Source: Meconema thalassinum
Taxonomy: Eukaryota; Arthropoda; Insecta; Orthoptera; Tettigoniidae
Length of the DNA: 64,000 bases
Assembly: GCA_946902985.2 (NCBI GenBank)
Contig: OX336389.2
Coordinates: forward strand, 146,991,099-147,055,098
Direction: 5' to 3'
Shown one piece after another: positions 51,909 through 63,330 of the stretch. The notes under the pieces are model-generated. The model saw only the letters and a program-made list of their open reading frames with translations, was not told the origin of the DNA and made no database searches. Each line of letters starts with the position of its first letter. The first letter of the stretch is position 1. The position numbers were made by a program, and so were the translations under genes.

Positions 51909-52965
51909 ATTATAACCCTCCGGGTGCACAGTGAGAAGAAGAGGTTAACGGCACGATGACGCTCGATTTAAATGATATTAACTTAGGGTATAATAGCGAG
52001 AATATATTAAAATATATCATTGCGATAGAATGAGTAATTACTGGTGCCAGCCACAGAAATGAAGCGACCTCTAAATTGGTTTCAACAAATATGAGCACAA
52101 TATGACGGGCAGAGAGTAACACTACTAACATATCAACGTAAAAGTAAACCCGTCACACCACGAGATGGCCAACTAAGAAATTGGCAGCAACTGGATGAAA
52201 TGGGTTTCGTGTTACAAGAAACCCACTTCAAACCAAATACAACATATCTCCTTCTTAGCCAACAGTAAACGGAAGGGATTCGAAGATGTATTTATCCGTA
52301 CCAAATTATAAGTACTATCACTGGGTAACTGGTATAATTATCGTCATAAATAAGTATCTATTTACACATTTAAACCGGTGTATCCTCGGCAATAAAATAT
52401 CCTAAATTAATGTACACAGGGCACGAACATGTCCAAGCAGAACTGTGGTTGTAAGATTCTTCAATATGAAATTTAGTCTCATTTCTAATATCCGAACATG
52501 GAACTCAAAAACTCTCAGATCTTAATATTTTGCCGCGAGGGACCGAAAATTGAAGACACTAAGTCGGTGATGATATTGCTAGCAACAATAAAATCTCGGG
52601 GCAAAGTTGTTGCTGATGATAAATAGCCTAGGCACGGTGTAAGAAAAACTGTGCGACTAGGGATGTTTTACTAACAAAAATCAGATTATTATTATTATTA
52701 TTGTATAAGCTATTCTTATGCACCGGTGATATATTACAAAACTTACTGAAATAAATACATACGGAATTCCATGAATAGCCTAAATTTAATTAGCATCTTC
52801 TTTCCCGGAAACTAAACCCTTTGCCCCAATTAACTAGCCCTTTTCTTTATTCCCCTTAGGGAACAGCGTTTTGGAACATGGATCATAAGATGCCCATCCA
52901 AACTGGTATCCGGAAAAATTGATACCGTACCGGACCGGTAAATTGATCATCAAACTAGAAAGTTA
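51909..52965. other. Stretch without a gene
   Basis: Only short chance ORFs and a (TTA)n tract at 52687-52701. Nothing recognised. Confidence 0.55.
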
Positions 52966-53180
52966 CCTGGCTGCCACCTGGCGTAGTGGCTAGCTTTTTG
53001 GCTGACCGCAAAGGCCCGGGTTAGATTCCTGGATCAGCCACAAGCCATTTATTTCTGGTCTGAGGGATCGTGAGGCAGAACTCTGCCATACTGAACTTGA
53101 TTTCCCACTCCTACTCAATGCCAATGCTGGGATAGTACCCAACCAAAGGTCATGGCCGCTTCCTGCCCTAATCCTAATTC
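52966..53180 (+). mobile_element. tRNA-derived SINE
   Basis: Pol III internal promoter: A-box-like TGGCGTAGTGGCTAGC at about 52979 and B box GGGTTAGATTCCTGG at about 53017, about 25 bp apart. A non-tRNA body follows, with TTCCCACTCCTACTC and GGTCATGGCCGCTTCCTGCC, which I recognise as an insect SINE tail type. It is not a functional tRNA gene: the stem pairing is poor. Confidence 0.7.
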
Positions 53181-53850
53181 AAATGCACACTAGTTTATGC
53201 TTCACAGAGTTAGGAAAAATACTGGTCCTCCCAATACGGTATGTACTTTTTGTATGTTTATACAAAGTAAACAATACTCACAAAAGTATTTTAGGTACAA
53301 TATACCGGTACCGTACACTTACAAATTTACGGAACATACAAAATACTATTTTCAAATTCATTTTAAAATACAAAGTACTTTATATCATTTAGACTGTTCA
53401 AAATAACAATACTATATTACTATTAGGAATATTACTGTCATTATTGACCTGAACTGATAGGCGCGTTAACATGCAAGGCCACCGTCAGTCCCCTTGAAAT
53501 GATTCTTCTCACCTTGTCTCCGATCCCGCAAAATGGGGAATAATATCTAGAGATAATTATTAAGCGACTCCAGTGGAACGAGTTGAACAAAGTGTAGAGC
53601 AAGCTGTGAAAATTATAGGATTAACGTCATATTATAAGTCTTCCAAACAAGGCCACGGCTCGTCAAGAAACTGAGGTTGGACCCGAGTTATTACATGCCA
53701 CACACTCAAAGCAAGATGCTCCACTCGATCCACTCGGGAAAGCGAAAGAACCCTTGTAGGTAACGTGCAATGGAGTTTAGCGCTGAGCACTACACACAGG
53801 ATCGGGAAAGCTGCCCTGTAGGCAGTGTCGGAGAGGTTTAACGCTGATCG
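53181..53850. other. Stretch without a gene
   Basis: AT-rich to 53440, then unique-looking sequence. AGCGCTGAGCACT/ACGCTGATCGTTGCAC similarity around 53778 and 53840 suggests a small internal repeat. Nothing else. Confidence 0.5.
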
Positions 53851-54980
53851 TTGCACTTAGGAACAAGGAAGCCTCACTGTAAGCGGGGCGTGAAGAAGTT
53901 TTCCAACGAGGGCTGTTGTGATAAGGGAGAAAGCGGCTCCTTAGCTAACAAGATACAGAAGGAAATCTTGAAAAAAAAAAAGCTTTCTGCCCGGAGTGCA
54001 CCCAGAAGCAACAAAAAAGAATACTGCCCCACATGTCAGATGCAATGCACTAATGAGGACAGCACAATCGAATGTGATAGGTGCAGATCAAAGACCCACG
54101 AGAAACTGTACTGGCCTCATTGTTCAGGAAGTCAAAAACCTTGAAAGAAAGAACAGGAAACTGTGAAATATTTAAACCTGAGGCACTGGACATGAATAAA
54201 TCGTGTAGGGTGGTAACAGCCACCCTTGCCGAAAAGGTCGAGGACCTAACACAATACATCAAAACCCGACTTCAGGAAAACATGGAAAATCAGATCAAAG
54301 AAGCAGTATACAATGCATTAAGGAAACCAGACAGCGATCAGAACACAAAAACCGTAAGCACCGATAAAATCGGAAAAGCCAACAGTATCCAAAGTGATGA
54401 AATCGTGGAGATAGCAGCAGAGGGCAGAAGCCGAAACAACACTGAGCATAAGGACAACCATGAACAGGGGAAAATAAGAAAGCCCAACGGCGAACACAGG
54501 ACTGAAGGATCACAAAGCAACTCTGGTCACAGGAGAGAACGCACCAGCTGATACGCTAAATATAGGAAAGAACGGTGGAACTACCGATAGCAGCCCACAA
54601 GACGAGGTCCAAAACGAAGAGAGGAGGGAAAACGAAGAGATGTCTGATGCAAATCAAACCAAATGGACATACGTAGTGCAGAGGCGTCGTGTGAAAATGG
54701 ATCAAGGCACCTCAACCCAGGAAGGAAGCACACAGAGAAGGGACTATGTGAAAGGCACCAGACAAGGAGTTACATGACTGAAAACTGCAGAAATGAGTGC
54801 GTGGCTTTATGTCGCGAAACTAAGCAAAGAAACTTCCCAAAAGAACGTAACTGCGTATCTAAAGAAAATGGAGTGGAAGGAGTGATCCACTGTAACGTAG
54901 TGAACCAGAAAATTGGCAGCAGAGCTTCTAAAGTCGGCATGCCCATGAATAAAAGAGATTTGGTCTAAAACTATAAATTC
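53851..54980 (+). pseudogene. LINE ORF1 with PHD-like zinc finger, degenerate
   Basis: The frame from 53851 contains a Cys/His cluster EYCPTCQMQCTNEDSTIECD, then RCRSKTHEK, a PHD-type finger (C-x2-C...C-x2-C...H) seen in ORF1 of several APE-type LINEs. A frameshift at about 54105 follows the His. The body resumes in another frame (54081-54551: LFRKSKTLKERTGNCEIF, then AEKVEDLTQYIKTRLQENME) and becomes hydrophilic. After 54551 there are further breaks to about 54968. A 1-base indel in the A10 run at 53970-53980 may also matter. The role is nucleic-acid binding in the LINE particle; this copy is dead. Confidence 0.65.
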
Positions 54981-54999
54981 TGGCGCTTTCGGACACCAT

Positions 55000-56395
55000 G
55001 GAAGTACAGAGCCTTGCGCCAGTAGGACGAGGATACTAACGTGAAATTTTGAAGGGCTGCGAGGTGCAATGAACCTCCTATCACATTCCAGGAAGAAGAA
55101 AGGCTGTCCTTGCTGGAGACTTTAACTGCAGAATGGATCAACAAAACGCAAAAAGTGAAGAAGTTTTCAGCTATCTAAGCCTAGAGGTCTTTTTTAAATC
55201 CGGAACAAAACTCATGACTGGACGTACATAGGCCCCAACGGGACCAGCACAATAGACATAATATGAAAAAGAGGAACACTTGAAACAAGGACCGCAAGTA
55301 CAATTAATTCAGAGGGACCTGTTATACGCAAGCACTTACCAGTGAGCCTAGAAGTAGATGGATAGATCTGCGATGGGGAAACTATAGAAGGACGGACCAG
55401 AGCGAGCAAAACAGAGATAAAATTAGAGAAAATTTGGAAGACATAGACAAGGTGATGGAAAGTATCCAAGAGGGAGGATTTCGACGATGTGGCAGCTTGG
55501 ATACAAGACTGCATCACCAGCGCAGCAACCACGCCTTCCCACGGGAGAAAGGCTAAACCTTGGTTCGATGAATAGTGTTTTATTCAAAGGAAGGACACCC
55601 TAAGCAAACTCCACAGCATAAGAGTCCCCAAAGAACAACACAACACTGGAAGAATACCGACAACACAGGAAAACCTATGAAGAACTGATTAAAAAGAAAA
55701 AAGGGACTTCATAGATGAGACGCAAAGAACGATCATTGCAGAAGCAGAAACAGACCCATACCGTGCCATAAGGCCAAAGATCCAAAGATTCCAACCAAAC
55801 ATATCATTGGAAACATGGGAGGAGCATATCAAGAACGTCACCTGTGCAAAGGAGTCTATACCCGAAACCAGGCCACCAGAAGAACGCGATGTGTCAGAAC
55901 CCATCACAGAAGGAGAGATCACCATGGCCATACAGAATAAAAGACAAACTACTGAGGAAGTGGCACCGATATGGACGGCCCTACTAAACAAATGCTTAGA
56001 ACTCGCACAAATGCCCAACGAATGGAAGAAGTCAACCATCAAGCTACTATACAAAGGAAAAGGGAGTACTGACGACCCAAATTCATACCGGGGAGTAGCG
56101 CTGGAATCCGCTGCCCTAAAGCTACTAACAGGAATATTGACAGCGAGAATGGAAGAAAAAATGGACCCAATACTACCAGATTCAGGAAGCATACATCGAC
56201 AACTATGGCTGCAGGACGCCTATTACGGCACGTAATAACAACACTAGATAAACCCAAGAGCAAACTCTATGTAGCCTTTGTTGACTTTACGAAGGCTTTT
56301 GACCTGGTAAACAGAAAGCTGATGATATATAAATTGGAAACGCTCATAGGTAGATCAAGGCTGACGAACCTTATATCGAACATATTGGTAAAAAC
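55000..56395 (+). pseudogene. LINE ORF2 (endonuclease plus 5' part of RT), truncated and frameshifted
   Basis: Endonuclease remnants: AGDFNCRMDQQNAKSEEVF near 55115, then WTYIGPNGTSTIDII near 55215. RT N-terminal region is open at 55807-56235: MPNEWKKSTIKLLYKGKGST and DPNSYRGVALESAALKLLTG. After a shift near 56205 come AAGRLLRHVITTL and YVAFVDFTKAFDLVNRK (first catalytic Asp). Homology ends at about 56395, before the FADD motif, so the 3' half is missing. It follows ORF1 on the same strand. It is a different family from the LINEs at 1-3 kb and 31-34 kb. Confidence 0.85.
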
Positions 56396-57430
56396 GTTAT
56401 TCTTCGTTGTAAACAAATTAATTTGTCTCGTTCCCTCCGGAATTTCAGCCATCATCTCAAATTCTCCCTTAATCACATTTCTCAAAATCAAAAACCCTCA
56501 AGATACTCGTATAATATAGCCAGCGCCAATTACTGCCACCAAGAGCAATATTAGTAGTGTGCCCAACACCAAGAGTCCGTGTTAGGTTGACGCGTGTATG
56601 GATATGGCAACATTGTATGCAACCGACCTGCGATTACGTCACGCAAGCGACATATGTGTCTACGTTGCTAGTTCACTGACCAGCGGTTACATCACGCAAC
56701 AGGTGACTGATTAACGACAGAGCGCGTGTGCGGAATATCCACGTGACTGCCTCAGAGCGACGGTGAGATGTCGAGACTCATATGTGGACAGAGAGAATTT
56801 TGTGTTCGAGGGAAAAGTATCGCAGCCACGCGTAAGATGGATTTATCTATCATGTGCGGGATGCCTTGCAAGTGACGGAGAGCATGGTACGGCTTTGTGG
56901 ACAATCGGGAGCGCTAGAATCCAAATCTGGAAACCTGTGAATATAAATTGCACTGGCATTCTTATTTTTATATTTTGGAGTTATGCAAAAGGGCCCTATG
57001 ACCATGTATGACTGGCTACATTAGCTCGTGCTTTTCTACCTGGCAGAATGGGATCTTACTGCTCAAGTCGCTTGGCAGAGGCTTGTTATGAACTTGTGTA
57101 CTCGAAGGTCGAGGCAAGCATTTAAGATCACAGCGTTTCGGCACTTACAATCTGTGCTAAGTTGGTAGTAATTGTACTAATCCTTGAGGAGTACGGAACA
57201 TTATCGTCACGGTGGACTCATGGCACTACACGGGGTGGAATATCACCATTTCTGTTGAAATAGGATAAGAACCGTGTACCACATAAGGACTTATGAAATC
57301 CGGCTTGGAGCTAGAACTTTTCCTAACGTGCGCAAATTTGTTGCCGTATTATTTCAATCCGAACTTTTTCTCAATTAACTTGGGTAACTAGACCGTCACA
57401 AGGAGGCTCGATGGGATGATTTAACCACCA
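56396..57430. other. Stretch without a gene
   Basis: Two imperfect copies of a short motif with CGATTACGTCACGCAA (about 56632) and CGGTTACATCACGCAA (about 56684) lie 52 bp apart. No gene recognised. Confidence 0.5.
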
Positions 57431-57631
57431 ATGGGAAGATGCAGATTTTGTGGGAAGCCGCATTCGGACTGGCATGGAACGGTACGGGACGTTCAGAGCC
57501 CGAATTCGGGGGGCAAGAAGATCATCTTACTGGAAAATGGAGAAAGAAGAATGAACATGGGGAGGACGATGAAACGTGGTACCCTGCTTCAAGATCCAGA
57601 TTTGTGCCAGGCTTGTTCCACAATTATCTAA
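57431..57631 (+). CDS. Hypothetical 66-residue protein with paired CxxC motifs
   Basis: ORF MGRCRFCGKPHSDWHGTVRD, continuing to PDLCQACSTII. CRFC at residues 4-7 and CQAC at residues 59-62 form a possible zinc ribbon, with a basic middle. I do not recognise it. It could be a small accessory ORF of an LTR element whose long AT-rich terminal region follows, or an exon. No neighbouring gene supports either reading, and a chance ORF of this size is possible. Confidence 0.35.
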   Translation: MGRCRFCGKPHSDWHGTVRDVQSPNSGGKKIILLENGERRMNMGRTMKRGTLLQDPDLCQACSTII

Positions 57632-60600
57632 CCATTTTTCGACCAGTCGGTGAGCCACACTTCTCCTTATTTAAGTAGAATGTGTAGACTATCTACTCAT
57701 TTTAGTTAGCCATTATACCAGTCATGTGATTTATTAGTTAATTATTTAATTAAGTAGGTAACGAATAAGTCAACATTTTGAGATTAGAAAGCATGCTTTT
57801 TGGAACCAGAATGTATAGTCTGATTATCATTATCAGATGCTCACAGCACTTAGGTGAATTTTAAGGGTGTAATTAGTTGTCACGATGCTAGTATGGGACT
57901 TCATCATATTTCATTTCCAATCCACTTACAATTTTTTTTCCTCACAAACTTTAAGTGGACGATCATTATCGTTTGATGATTATGATGATGATTACATTTG
58001 CTTCACATCGTAATGACCGTCGATATTCTCACATATTTAGGAAAATTCTTCGAATATTTCTGCTTTCTGACAGATGCATATAATCAGTTCGAATTTGAGA
58101 TCTAATTGATTATGGTAGGCCAGAATGGTTTTCGAGAAATGATATTCATCTATGGTATAGATTTGAGCCATGCTACCCTATTTTCGATTTTGGATCACAC
58201 GTTTCTAATTATTGGAAATAACGTCTCCAATTTCAGAGATCGTTCTTTATTTCAGTTTGAGTTTGAATTTGACTTTGAATTTGTTTTTAACATGCTCTGT
58301 TCGTTTGACTTTGTTATTCAAACACAAAAGAAAATTATTGTTGTGCTTTCTTATGTGCACAGGTGATCTAAGTTAATGATAGATAATAACTAAGAAAAAT
58401 ACAGTCAGATATATCAGTAGTGGTCGATACTATAAAAAAGATGAATCATAAGAATTATATTCACATATTCTGTGAAGAATTATTAAGTGGTAGCCTGTAA
58501 AAAAAATTAAAAAAAATAATGTAATATTACAATATATATAAAAAAAAATATTTATAAGATAAACTGACTACAGGCATTAATAGTTGAAACGTGGACCTAC
58601 TATTTTTATTTTTTTTTAATGAAAACTAGTCAGTGTACAGAGTCGTGCTGATGTATAAATTTCACCATGCATTGATCGTGATGGCAGAATTGGCTTATTA
58701 CTAGAAGAATTTTCGTTATCAAATGAGACCACGTAATTTCTTAAATGGATAATGAATGATAGCAGACCTGATATACGCATGGTTGGGAGTAATTTTTATA
58801 TTTATTAAATCTAATAATTTTGTCAACGTCTTAATAATTATAGAAAGGTCTGATGGATATTTAAATGGCTGAATTGATGAATTTATGAAACAATTAAATG
58901 GTAAATAATTAAATTGATAAAGAAAGGATTTGTAAAAAGGAAAGGAAAGAGTTTGTAAATAATTAAATCATTAATTGATGGACACGTGGATAATTAATAT
59001 TAGACAATTTTGTCATGAACAATTTATCCGTAAACAATTTGAAGCTTGGAAACTTGTAAACAGTGCAGTTTTTTGCAAGCGAATAGTTCATTGTTGGAAC
59101 ACATGCGAATTAAGCATAAATGATTGATCGTTCCACATATTGTAGAAGATCATTGGTGATTGCAATTAACTCACTAATTGTCTGAGAAATATTATGCACA
59201 GATGAACTGAATTTACCACAAATAAGATTAAATGAAAATGTTGTAAATATTAGGAAAATATAGTTGTAAAATAGATAATTTAATTAAATGTAAATTTGTT
59301 AATATTATGAAGTTGATTGAAGGTCTGATAGAGACTTTAATTATTTAGTTATTTAATTATTTTTGATTGCGGTTGGCACTTAGGTTTGTGCAATTTGAGG
59401 TCATTCTTTTAGCTAGAATGGAGATCCACATGACTTATTTCCAGGCGAGTTAATTTTTCCTAAATTAATTCGTCCATCCTGAATATGTTGTAATCTGGGC
59501 ACGTAATTTCATGATGGATATTCTGGGTGTACGAAAGTTCCTCATAGTCAAATTGGACACTATTTAAATTTGTATTTTACAGTCAGAAATCACTTTATCA
59601 AATCTCCTAATTTCATTATATCCAAGGTTAGGACCGAGGAGATTCATTGACCCTATTCAACTAAATATTCTTTTTCTCTCGATATGAGTTTTAAATATTT
59701 TTTTTGCAGTCCACAGCAAGTAATTAGTTAGATTGAATTCCTGAGGTAGGATAGGACTGGTTATTTTATTTTGGTTGTTACTTGTTGGTTTGTGGGCTGA
59801 AAATAAATGAAACCTTTTTTGATTTTATGAACGTTTTTGCACTTATGATTTTTACTAATCTGTATTTTCTTTTCAGTGTTAGGATTGATTTGGATCTAGG
59901 GGGAAATTGATTTTCCCAGGTACGCCTCTCCTTTTAACCACACCGAGATCACTCGAGGTCTCATTCCTCCGGCATTTTTTGTGATCAAATTGCACCTAGA
60001 TCCCAATCAGGTTTTTTATTTATGCTTTGATCCCGGTTTTTTCGGCATGTATCACGATGTCTTTTGCCGGGCCATCCGATCCACTGTTGATGGACGGGGA
60101 CAGTAGTAAAAATAGGTCTCAGTCTGAATGATACTGTATTATTGCAATTGCAGCTATTTGCAATACACTGCTCACTGATGTGTTTCCTTTACAAGTTAAA
60201 TGGTCTGCAATATGGTAGTCAGCTACTCTTCAATTTCAGAATGTGTCATTACCTTGATGCTTGAAAAAATTCTATGGTATATGCGACTTGTTATATGAAG
60301 AGGTAGTCAGTAAATATCAACACTGTACCCTTCACGAAACATGCTAACATAAGCACTATATTATTTCAGAAAACAATAAATATGCATACGTCCATACCCA
60401 AAATATATAATGTGGATGTGTAAAACCTCTAACCCTAGAGCATTCTCAAATCATATATGGATGTACACAAAAACGAAATTGCCAGTACGTATCATTTGAA
60501 CGTGCACAAAACCATTCTCACAACAACCATTCTGGAACATTACCGTTTGTTGTTTACCCCCTTTCCCTAAAATATTCACAGAACATATCATATGGAAGTG

Positions 60601-61760
60601 AACTGAACGCCTCACTATCAAAATTCAAGGAATATATATTGATTGATGTGCTTACCCCTGTAACTAAAACATTTATGGAATTTAACATATGGAATTATAT
60701 ATATCCTCTTTCCCTTTAAAATACCCAGAATATTTTATTCAGGTGTGTGAAAAATCCTCTCTATGACACTTCACTTGAAACTCATGAACAAATAACATGC
60801 TCAAAATATGTGAAACTGCCTTCCAGCGACTAAGGATGATCAAGTTGTCTTTAAATCTTTTTCTTTCAATGAAAGCTGGGCACTATTTTAGAGCAATACA
60901 TGAATTGTCTCCCATCATTACGATAGAAACATCAGTTAATTACTTTATTTACATTTTTTCACAATAAAATACAAAGTAAATTTACTTATTCCCAAATTGA
61001 ATATGACTGATGGCCACTATAGGGTTTGAATCTTAAAACCTACTCCTATGCCGATTCAAATATATTACATGAATACCGCCACCAGCCAAAATTTATTAAA
61101 ATATGAGTCTTCAATTAAACTAACACCTTTTAGTGAATTCTGCATTACAAGAAAACAAGAGAGTTTTACTGGCCAACAGGCGAGAATATTTTTGCCCAGC
61201 CTACTGATTAAATGATTCACAAGAAACACGGCATTTGCCTGCTGTGGATGAAATTGGTTATATTTTTACAAACTATTAAGAGAACTCTTTTTTGAATGTA
61301 GTAGTTAAACATGAAGGATAAACTGGATTCTCCTTAGACAAATCTTACAAGCATATTCTCTTCAATCACATATAAGTAGCCTCATCCCGGGAAGAATTAA
61401 TATATAATTCCAAAAATATGCATTATGACTGATTCAAGCAATGGTTTTACATGCCCACTTTAAATTACCATGTGCTTCACTAATATCCCACTTTCTAACA
61501 ATCCTTTCTCGCCTAATATAAGTGATTTTGCTTGAGACTGCAATAACAAATTATTCTTATTTGAAATTTATTTTTGAACAAGCTTTGCTCAAATGAACTA
61601 CTTGATTATGGTTCTGTTTTATGCTCCGCATGTAAAAGAGAGATATTGTTTCTATACACTATGAACTCAAACGTGTTACACGGGTACAATTCAATGATCG
61701 CATGCGTTTACCAATATCAATTAGCACGTGATTTTTCAAAGCTCCTTACTATATGAATGT
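57632..61760. other. 4 kb AT-rich stretch without a recognised gene
   Basis: Very AT-rich from 58.4 to 59.4 kb, with A8-10 and TATATA tracts and GATGATTATGATGATGATTA at about 57974. From 59.70 to 59.90 kb, T-rich sequence with AATAAATGAAACC and TTTTCTTTTCAG may be the end of a long LTR or a 3' UTR-like region. A minus-strand fragment near 60840-60890 (QLSLKEKDLKTT) faintly resembles the zinc-finger remnants further right. Nothing else supportable. Confidence 0.45.
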
Positions 61761-61769
61761 GGCTTCTTG

Positions 61770-61915
61770 ACCAGTGTGAGTCACATGTGTCTTCAAACAG
61801 CCCTTGAGTGTGTTACTTAAATATGCCTTATCCTGACTAAGAAGTCACATGCGACTCTTAAAAGATACTCTTTGCGTAAATGTAGCTGCGCATATACCAC
61901 TTCAGGTTGGCGCAA
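61770..61915 (-). pseudogene. C2H2 zinc-finger array remnant, distal part
   Basis: The minus-strand frame reads AATFTQRVSFKSRM, stop, LLSQDKAYLSNTLKGCLKTH and then VTHTGQE. F..S..LK.H...HTGQE is the second half of a C2H2 finger plus linker. The preceding unit has lost its second Cys and its His residues. It is probably part of the same decayed array as 62985-63330, separated from it by a Tc1-like fragment and a SINE. Confidence 0.5.
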
Positions 61916-61949
61916 GACCAATATGAATGACGCTCGTCAAAAATAAACA

Positions 61950-62300
61950 AATCATATTGCCATGAAGCACAGTGCGGACGGACTTATTTCTTTAGCAGTG
62001 TCCACCCCTGCCATACACAATTGAGATCTGTGAATACCATTCTCCGGAAGAGACGCATTGGCAATGTTCGGGCAAGGACTACCGTCAACGAAAATGGTTA
62101 TTGGGCCGAAATAGTCAGAGAAACCTTTCACTACAGGTGGCCAGATAGTATCCCAGTAACGTTTCCCTGTCATGCGCCCTGATAGTATACAAGAGAGATT
62201 TGGCGACGATTAATGATACCACCACAAAACTTTGCACCTCCTCCTTCCTGTTGGTATCAGTCTCAGATATATTGGTCGTGCATACGTTCACCGGGTCAGC
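61950..62300 (-). pseudogene. Tc1/mariner-like transposase fragment
   Basis: Minus-strand reading includes MTGKRYWDTIWPPVV, GPITIFVDGSPCPNIANASL and PENGIHRSQ. This corresponds to the Tc1 pattern LTGxRYxDxIxxPxV...FMDDNxxPHxAxxVxxxL. The catalytic Asp in FVDG is kept, while the following D and the PH are altered. Upstream (to about 62300) CKVLWWYH and ILSGR fit the preceding VWGGI...RGxLTG segment in other frames. No terminal inverted repeats found. Confidence 0.6.
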
Positions 62301-62654
62301 TCCACATTTGCTCAGATCAATCCCCATTGACACAGGTGAGTGGACATACCCAATATACACGCATGCAAGAACGACTAATGGACTTGAGACCACTGCGACT
62401 CATGGCCAGAAATATGCAATCCTTACATTTACGTGTGTAAAGATCAATTATCAGCAAGTTTACTGCGCATGAGGGACATATGGGCGGTTATTATGCACGA
62501 TGGATCATCGTGTGTATTACTCTTTCCTTCGTAGAAAAAAATTCCAGCATGTGTTTATCAAAAAATAACTTTCCAAAATAGATTCCTTATGTACAACGAA
62601 GGAGGTGTGACTTCAAAGAATCAATTCAAGAAAGAAATGCTCTTTATATACTAC

Positions 62655-62966
62655 ATGTGCCGGCCCAGTGGTGTTGGGTTAGCATGCCTTCCTCTCACCC
62701 GGAAGCCCTTGGTTTGAATCCCAGCACCGTCAGGGATTTTGGAAACAGACGTGAGGGCCGGAATGAGGTACACTCAACCTCGTATAGTCAAATGAGTAGC
62801 TGTCTGACCGTGAGGAACCGACCAGGTCTCGAAAGCCATGATTAATGGCCGAGGGGACCCGATGAACTGCCCACGCGTCACCCCTATATCTGCAGCCTAA
62901 ACGGCTGGGCAGTGGTCGCTCAGTAGTCCTAGGCCCTTCATGGGCTGTGGTGCCAGTGGGTAATTT
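62655..62966 (+). mobile_element. tRNA-derived SINE
   Basis: TGCCGGCCCAGTGGTGTTGG (A-box region) and GGTTTGAATCCCAGC (B box, about 62711) with normal spacing. The long conserved SINE body has GTGAGGGCCGGAATGAGG, CTGTCTGACCGTGAGG, AAAGCCATGATTAATGGCCG, CTGCAGCCTAAACGGCTG and CATGGGCTGTGGTGCCA. I recognise this as a widespread insect SINE type. It sits between a Tc1-like fragment and the zinc-finger remnant. Confidence 0.85.
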
Positions 62967-62984
62967 ATTATCATATACATGAAT

Positions 62985-63330
62985 GTGTTTTTAGTAGATC
63001 GGAGTAAAGGTTGCTCTACATGTACCACAGATATACCAGTATGGAAGAACACGTGTTTCCATAAATTGTCCTTCTCAATTAATCTAGCTAACATGTAACA
63101 TGGGAATGAGTTTTAAGCCCACTATGGAACATCATGTGTTTCTTCAATTTTCCTTTCTCAGCAAATTTTGCTTCGCATGTTACACATGATAAGGATTTTT
63201 GACCACTATGGATCATTACGATTTTCTTCAATTCCCTTTCCTGAGCAAATTTTGCTTCGCATGTACCACATGGAAAGGGGTTTAATACCACTATGGGTCA
63301 ACATGTTGTGGCCGTTGGCCGAAGGTTTCG
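62985..63330 (-). pseudogene. C2H2 zinc-finger array, degenerate
   Basis: Minus-strand fingers in order: a partial one ending THSGIKP (about 63300). Then PCGTCEAKFAQERELKKIVM followed by IHSGQKS, whose first zinc-binding His is replaced by Ile. Then CVTCEAKFAEKGKLKKHMMF followed by HSGLKT, a complete C-x2-C-x12-H-x3-H finger. Then a frameshifted unit with LIEKDNLWKHVFFHTGIS. Linkers HSG(I/Q/L)K(P/S/T) derive from TGEKP. The array has lost Cys/His residues and frame at both sides of the intact finger, and is cut by the SINE. A dead or dying host zinc-finger exon is most likely. Confidence 0.7.

Noticed and set aside
52966..53060. Functional tRNA gene
   Set aside because: A and B boxes are present but the cloverleaf pairing is poor and a SINE body follows. 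The same reasoning applies at 62655.
57632..59900. Long LTR of the same family as the 5.2-7.2 kb region
   Set aside because: Both are T-rich with similar AATAAA-like ends, but I could not find shared blocks longer than chance.
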